NCBI RefSeq assembly: GCF_000719865.1
Contig: NZ_JOID01000030.1
Location: forward strand, 3,604-67,603
DNA: 64,000 bases
Direction of reading: 5' to 3'
Source: Streptomyces albus subsp. albus
Lineage (GTDB): Bacteria > Actinomycetota > Actinomycetes > Streptomycetales > Streptomycetaceae
Made by a program: the position numbers and the translations under genes. Positions 61,428 to 64,000 of the stretch are shown here, piece by piece. Position 1 is the first letter of the stretch; each line of letters starts with the position of its first letter. The notes under the pieces are model-generated. The model ran no database searches and was not told the DNA's origin. It was given only the letters and a program-made list of their open reading frames with translations.

Positions 61428-62093
61428 ATGTCCGGTGTACTCGCAGCGGCCGGCGCGGCAACAGCGTTGTTCGCCACCTCATTCATTCCGGGCCCGATCG
61501 CGACGCCGCCGTATTTCACGGATGTGCCGACCGACAAGATGATCATCACGGTTGCGACCGTCAATGGCTCGGGTTGCCCGGCGGGGACGGCCGCCGTCGC
61601 CGTCTCCGAGGACAACACGGCCTTCACCGTGACCTACAGCGAATACCTCGCCCAGGTCGGCGTCGGAGCCAAGCCGACCGACTTCAGAAAGAACTGCCAG
61701 CTCAACCTGGCGATGAAGGTCCCGCAGGGCTTCACCTACGCCATCGCCAAGGTGGACTACCGCGGGTACGCGTACCTGGAGGACGGCGCGAGCGCGATGC
61801 AGAAGGCGTCGTACTACTTCCAGGGGGCGTCCAGCACGGACGCCCGCCAGGAGTCGTTCGCCGGGCCCTTCGACGACAACTGGCAGGTCACGCACACCAC
61901 CGAGCTCCCCGCGCTGGTCTGGGCCCCCTGTGGTGAGATCCGCAACTTCAACATCAACACGGAGCTGCGGGTCAACGCCGGTACGTCGAACACCAAGGAG
62001 ACCACCAGTCTGATGACGATGGACTCCACCGACGGCGATGTCGACACCACCTACCAGATGGCCTGGAAGCGGTGCGAGCCGGGTGACGACTGA
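61428..62093 (+). CDS. Secreted DUF4360 protein, copy 2
   Basis: A 221-residue paralogue of the preceding gene. It shares GSGCPAGTAAVAVS, the stretch NTAFTVTYS...YLAQVGVGA, PTDFRKNCQLNL and ICNINTELRV-type C-terminal strands nearly unchanged, with NFNINTELRVNAG. The N-terminal hydrophobic segment (VLAAAGAATALFATSFIPGPIA) also lacks basic residues and a clean cleavage site. No alternative in-frame start exists close upstream. A tandem duplication. GGAGAA ribosome site as in copy 1. Confidence 0.87.
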   Translation: MSGVLAAAGAATALFATSFIPGPIATPPYFTDVPTDKMIITVATVNGSGCPAGTAAVAVSEDNTAFTVTYSEYLAQVGVGAKPTDFRKNCQLNLAMKVPQGFTYAIAKVDYRGYAYLEDGASAMQKASYYFQGASSTDARQESFAGPFDDNWQVTHTTELPALVWAPCGEIRNFNINTELRVNAGTSNTKETTSLMTMDSTDGDVDTTYQMAWKRCEPGDD

Positions 62094-62228
62094 GGGCTGA
62101 TCACCCCGGACGCCACCGCCCCGCCCGGCCTTCGCGACTGACCGGAACGGGCCTTCCGAACCACCTGGCACAGCAGCAACTCCCCGCTGGGCACGGCCGT
62201 GCGCGCCGGCCGCGCCCGGCGGGGTGAC

Positions 62229-62259
62229 GGGCGCGGAGCCGGCTCACGGCTCCGCGCCC
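62229..62259. terminator. Bidirectional terminator
   Basis: A 12-bp perfect stem (GGGCGCGGAGCC at 62229-62240, complement at 62248-62259) extended by GAC/GTC past a one-base bulge, between convergent DUF4360 copy 2 and the AAC(2')-like gene. Confidence 0.75.
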
Positions 62260-62300
62260 CGTCGTGTGCCCGGCCCGCCCGGGGGCATCGGCCGGCCGCT

Positions 62301-62876
62301 TCACCACACGTCTCCGTCGCGCCAGTCGCAGACGAGTTCCCCGGACGGGTCCAGCGGGGCCGAGAGCGGGAACACGTACACGCAGCCGTCCTCCTCCGGG
62401 GTGCGGACGAGTCCGTCCGGGGTGAGCGCGAGAGTGCGGCCCTGCCAGCGCCGCCAGCCCCGGCCCGCGTAGAACCGCGCGCCGTCGTCGGTCGCGCCGA
62501 GTGCGCCCACCTCGTAGGCGCCGCGCAGTACGCCTTCCAGCGCCGCCATCATGGCCGAGCCGTGGCCGCGGCCCTGCCGGTCCGGGCGTACGCCCACCCC
62601 CTCGACGTACCCGGCGCGCAGCGCCCGGCCGCCGTGCAGCAGGCGCCGCTGGACGAGGGAGGCGTGTCCGATCAGTTCGGCGTTCTCCCACGCCAGTGCG
62701 TGCCAGCCGCCGAGGGCGTGTTCCCAGTCCTCGTCGGTCATGTCCCCCTCGAAGACGACGTCGAGCAGGCTGCGCGCGGCCTGCCGGGAAGCGTGGTCCA
62801 GATGGGCGGTGTGGACGAGCCGGACGCCGTCCGGCCGGGTGCCTTCCCGGCTGTGTCCTCGGGCGTCTGCGGTCAT
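62301..62876 (-). CDS. Aminoglycoside 2'-N-acetyltransferase-like protein, AAC(2')-I family
   Basis: A 191-residue GNAT closely resembling mycobacterial AAC(2')-I enzymes: RLVHTAHLDHASRQAARSLL, DWEHALGGWHAL, GYVEGVGVRPDRQGRGHGSA (acetyl-CoA loop), LGATDDGARFYAGRGWRRWQG, and the C-terminal CDWRDGDVW that is a signature of the family. It should acetylate the 2'-amino group of aminoglycosides or a native substrate. ATG 62876 with AGGAGG 7 nt upstream. It stands alone; no aminoglycoside biosynthesis genes are near. Confidence 0.88.
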   Translation of the reverse strand: MTADARGHSREGTRPDGVRLVHTAHLDHASRQAARSLLDVVFEGDMTDEDWEHALGGWHALAWENAELIGHASLVQRRLLHGGRALRAGYVEGVGVRPDRQGRGHGSAMMAALEGVLRGAYEVGALGATDDGARFYAGRGWRRWQGRTLALTPDGLVRTPEEDGCVYVFPLSAPLDPSGELVCDWRDGDVW

Positions 62877-63042
62877 ACGGGCCTCCTGGTCAGGGCGCGG
62901 GCCGACGCCTCCGCCGGTCCGCCGTGCGCCGGCCGGCGGGCGGGGTGAGGGCCGTCCCGAAGGCTGAACGGGCGTGGCCCGGCGGGCGGATGGCGATCGG
63001 CCGCGTGATGCGGGAGTGCGGGCAGCGCCATGGTGGCATCTC

Positions 63043-63104
63043 TTGCCAGGCTCTCGCCGGAGTCATACAGTCCGCTCCGGCGCATGTGAATGGGAGCGCT
63101 CCCA
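63043..63104 (+). promoter_or_regulatory. Promoter and CebR box of the GH12 gene
   Basis: TTGCCA (63043-63048), 17-bp spacer, TACAGT (63066-63071); TGGGAGCGCTCCCA at 63091-63104 is a perfect CebR operator downstream of the start point. Confidence 0.88.
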
Positions 63105-63144
63105 CGCTCCACCCCCCTCCATCCGCAACCGCTGAAGGGATCCC

Positions 63145-63906
63145 ATGAAACTCCGCATACGCTCCGCCACAACGGCTCTCCTGGTGACCCTCGGGTCGCT
63201 GGCCGGCCTCGCGATCACGGCGCCGTCGGCCGCGGCGGACCCGGTCATCTGCGACCAGTACGGGACCTCCACGGTGCAGGGCCAGTACGTGGTGCAGAAC
63301 AACCGCTGGGGCACCAGTGCCACCCAGTGCGTCAACGTCACCGGCAACGGCTTCCAGCTCACCCAGGCGGACGGCAGCGTCTCGACCGACGGTGCCCCCA
63401 AGTCCTATCCGTCGATCTACACGGGCTGCCACTACGCCAACTGCTCGCCGGGTACCCGGCTGCCGATGCAGATCGGCTCGATCAGCAGCGCGCCGAGCAG
63501 CATCTCGTACCAGTTCACCTCCGACGCGGTCTACAACGCGTCCTACGACATCTGGCTCGACCCGGAGCCCAAGCGGACCGGCGTCAACCGGACGGAGATC
63601 ATGATCTGGTTCAACCGGGTGGGCCCGATCCAGCCCATCGGCTCGCAGGTCGGCACGGCCGACGTCGGCGGGCGGAGCTGGGAGGTGTGGACCGGCAACA
63701 ACGGCGGCAACGACGTGATCTCCTTCGTGTCCCCGTCCGCGCTTCCCAGCTGGAGCTTCGACGTCATGGACTTCGTCAAGGAGACCGTGGGCCGCGGCAT
63801 GGCCGGCAACAACTGGTACATGACCAGCATCCAGGCCGGCTTCGAGCCGTGGAACGGCGGTGCGGGACTGGGAGTTCAGTCCTTCTCCGCCTCGGTGAAC
63901 GGCTAG
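63145..63906 (+). CDS. Secreted GH12 endo-1,4-beta-glucanase
   Basis: A 253-residue exported endoglucanase of GH12 (CelB2-like). Signal peptide residues 1-32 (ALLVTLGSLAGLAITAPSAAA). The nucleophile E151 lies in RTEIMIWFN and the acid/base E234 in QAGFEPWNGG, 83 residues apart as in S. lividans CelB2. Exposed aromatics in NNRWGTS and YPSIYTGCHY line the cleft. There is no cellulose-binding module, and the domain ends with GVQSFSASVNG. The start follows a ribosome site GAAGGGAT. CebR-box control links it to cellobiose. Confidence 0.94.
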   Translation: MKLRIRSATTALLVTLGSLAGLAITAPSAAADPVICDQYGTSTVQGQYVVQNNRWGTSATQCVNVTGNGFQLTQADGSVSTDGAPKSYPSIYTGCHYANCSPGTRLPMQIGSISSAPSSISYQFTSDAVYNASYDIWLDPEPKRTGVNRTEIMIWFNRVGPIQPIGSQVGTADVGGRSWEVWTGNNGGNDVISFVSPSALPSWSFDVMDFVKETVGRGMAGNNWYMTSIQAGFEPWNGGAGLGVQSFSASVNG

Positions 63907-64000
63907 GAGCGTGTCCCGGTAACGGGCAAGCAGGGTGGTGCCGTTATTGATGGGGTTGGTGGCGGTCGCTGTGCCGGCGTGGGCGGGGCGACAGTCGGGG

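Noticed and set aside
63907..64000. GAGCGTGTCCCGG at the right edge as an insertion-sequence end
   Set aside because: Resembles some IS termini but no transposase or partner inverted repeat is visible within the remaining 90 bases.

Overview
The window is a 64 kb piece of a high-GC actinomycete chromosome, almost certainly Streptomyces. The signs are the very high GC with GC-biased third codon positions, GTG starts and ATGA/GTGA overlaps, a conservon (cvn) operon, DasR-type (dre) and CebR-type operators, an ergothioneine operon, a fused SecDF beside separate housekeeping genes, and several Streptomyces-restricted small families (DUF6480, DUF6343, DUF6328, DUF574). No rRNA, tRNA, CRISPR array, complete insertion sequence or phage block was seen. 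The species cannot be named from the sequence alone.

Layout. 1-3.1 kb: the end of a sensor-kinase-like CvnA, then cvnB, cvnC, cvnD and a CYP157-like P450, an Rho/Rab-like G-protein signalling operon. 3.1-5.2 kb: a two-gene cassette on the minus strand, a SAM-dependent prenyl-diphosphate C-methyltransferase followed by a terpene synthase, the most promising undescribed natural-product unit here. 5.8-12 kb: a DUF574 methyltransferase, an aldehyde dehydrogenase, a secreted GH114-like lipoprotein, an odd SDR carrying a Cys4 zinc-binding segment and no canonical catalytic Tyr, and a 56-residue unknown protein. 12.2-19.2 kb: a formaldehyde/formate oxidation block (molybdenum formate dehydrogenase, 4Fe-4S subunit, NrfD-like membrane subunit, zinc alcohol/formaldehyde dehydrogenase). 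19.3-25.9 kb: DUF6328 protein, a protein that looks like a catalytically dead caspase-fold/TPR protein, SecDF, and a FUSC-family transporter.

26-35 kb: transketolase, NAD-dependent epimerase, DUF6480, two tandem GT2 glycosyltransferases, DUF2267, DUF6343, NDH-2-like oxidoreductase and a GNAT. 35-45.7 kb: a secreted CAP-domain protein behind an array of palindromes, an OmpR-type two-component system with a divergent anchored protein, a universal stress protein, a second DUF574 methyltransferase translationally coupled to a PAS-GGDEF-EAL cyclic-di-GMP enzyme, a degenerate tyrosine-recombinase-like protein, a divergent MreB-like protein and dodecin. 45.8-51 kb: DUF3140 and the egtABCD ergothioneine operon (no egtE).

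51.4-64 kb is an exported-hydrolase and utilisation region: an alpha-lytic-type serine protease with an unusual Gly/Asp/Glu tail, a GH19 chitinase under two dre-like sites, a quinone reductase plus paired acyl-CoA dehydrogenases, DUF779, GNAT, a CebR-box promoter reading into a short SD-sequestering hairpin, tandem DUF4360 secreted proteins, an AAC(2')-type acetyltransferase and a CebR-box-controlled GH12 endoglucanase. The chitin, cellobiose and protease functions fit a soil saprophyte; the formate/formaldehyde, stress and redox genes fit C1 detoxification and oxidative-stress management.
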